Program-made: the position numbers and the translations under genes
Shown here: positions 13,618 to 13,931 of the stretch, piece after piece
Layout: each line of letters opens with the position of its first letter
How positions within the stretch are numbered: the stretch's first letter is position 1
The notes under the pieces: model-generated
Told to the model about the DNA's origin: nothing
Seen by the model: the letters and a program-made list of their open reading frames with translations, nothing else
Database searches by the model: none
Assembly (NCBI GenBank): GCA_002431805.1
Contig: DJEE01000052.1
Span: forward strand, 1-13,931
Reading direction: 5' to 3'
From: Eggerthellaceae bacterium UBA5906
Lineage (GTDB): Bacteria; Actinomycetota; Coriobacteriia; Coriobacteriales; Eggerthellaceae
DNA: 13,931 nt

Positions 13618-13931
13618 TTAAGACGCCCCTTCGCCTCCAAGCGCTTTGCCTTCTGCATTTTGCGATATCCCATGAGCACGTAATACGTGGTGGTTGCCAA
13701 GCCCAGCAGCAGGCCGGCGTACACAAACCAGATGCCCCATGAACACGCATTCGCGTTGAAACCGGGCAACCATGCAACGTCAACCCAACCAAGGCCACCG
13801 ATGAGCGGCATGTTCAGCAGCAGGCCCGCAAAGCCCACGAACAAAAACGTGGTTGCAACCTTGCCCGGGTAGATAACGGCCACGCGTTGCTTATAACGTT
13901 TCAGCAGATATGCACCGCCGATGAGCAGCAA
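13614..13931 (-). CDS. CDP-alcohol phosphatidyltransferase-like membrane protein, C-terminal part (5' end outside window)
   Basis: The frame enters from beyond the right edge; the last 105 residues are visible. It has hydrophobic segments (about 1-9, 24-43 and 64-88) separated by a KRYKQRVAVIYPGKVATT loop, which resembles the basic RV-GK-AT region near the C-terminus of PgsA and related CDP-alcohol phosphatidyltransferases, and ends in a Lys/Arg-rich cytoplasmic tail. If so, it makes an anionic phospholipid precursor such as phosphatidylglycerol phosphate. The catalytic DG-x2-AR motif would lie outside the window, so the family call rests on the C-terminus only. Its TGA overlaps the vanW GTG by 4 bases, implying co-translation. 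Confidence 0.65.
   Translation of the reverse strand: MLLIGGAYLLKRYKQRVAVIYPGKVATTFLFVGFAGLLLNMPLIGGLGWVDVAWLPGFNANACSWGIWFVYAGLLLGLATTTYYVLMGYRKMQKAKRLEAKGRLK

Noticed and set aside
1..13931. tRNA genes, CRISPR arrays, insertion sequences or prophage genes
   Set aside because: No cloverleaf, regularly spaced repeat, transposase or phage protein was recognised; the only repeats found are the three hairpin copies.

Overview
The window most likely comes from an anaerobic, GC-rich Gram-positive of the Coriobacteriia (an Eggerthellaceae-type gut bacterium). This is inferred from the combination of a VanW/PG-binding-4 wall protein, an S11 DD-carboxypeptidase, indolepyruvate:ferredoxin oxidoreductase with AMP-forming aryl-CoA ligases, and a dlt-type locus. 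No 16S or other taxonomic marker is present, so this is not proved.

Left end (about 1-1968, + strand): the C-terminal part of a DltA-type D-alanine ligase and a complete DltB-type MBOAT acyltransferase. No dltC or dltD follows. A 250-base non-coding gap then separates dltB from the convergent gluQRS (tRNA-Asp queuosine glutamylation, 2219-3154, - strand). A second gap of about 300 bases lies upstream of gluQRS.

Right-hand three quarters (3456-13931, - strand): an uninterrupted run of ten tightly packed co-directional genes. In transcription order these are a CDP-alcohol phosphatidyltransferase (5' end outside the window), a VanW-family wall protein, an aryl/phenylacetate-CoA ligase (paaK-like 2), a tandem-ACT protein, a secreted D-Ala-D-Ala carboxypeptidase, a zinc-ribbon/FHA protein, iorA, iorB, a second tandem-ACT protein and a second aryl/phenylacetate-CoA ligase (paaK-like 1). 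The run closes with an intrinsic terminator at 3411-3444. Start/stop overlaps or small gaps with good ribosome binding sites suggest one or two polycistronic units.

Metabolic reading: IorAB converts arylpyruvates (from Trp, Phe or Tyr transamination) to arylacetyl-CoA with reduction of ferredoxin. The ligases interconvert aryl acids and aryl-CoA. The tandem-ACT proteins are plausible amino-acid or aryl-acid sensors for the ligases. Envelope genes (phospholipid synthesis, VanW, carboxypeptidase) share the transcript direction.

The most unusual signal is non-coding. Both gaps flanking gluQRS carry long hairpins with unrelated stems but the same tip: 20 identical bases, GAACGCCTGGAACGTTGTGA, at 2164-2183 and 3360-3379. 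A third, shorter, inverted copy of the tip core lies at 2019-2034. This looks like a repeat family defined by its loop.
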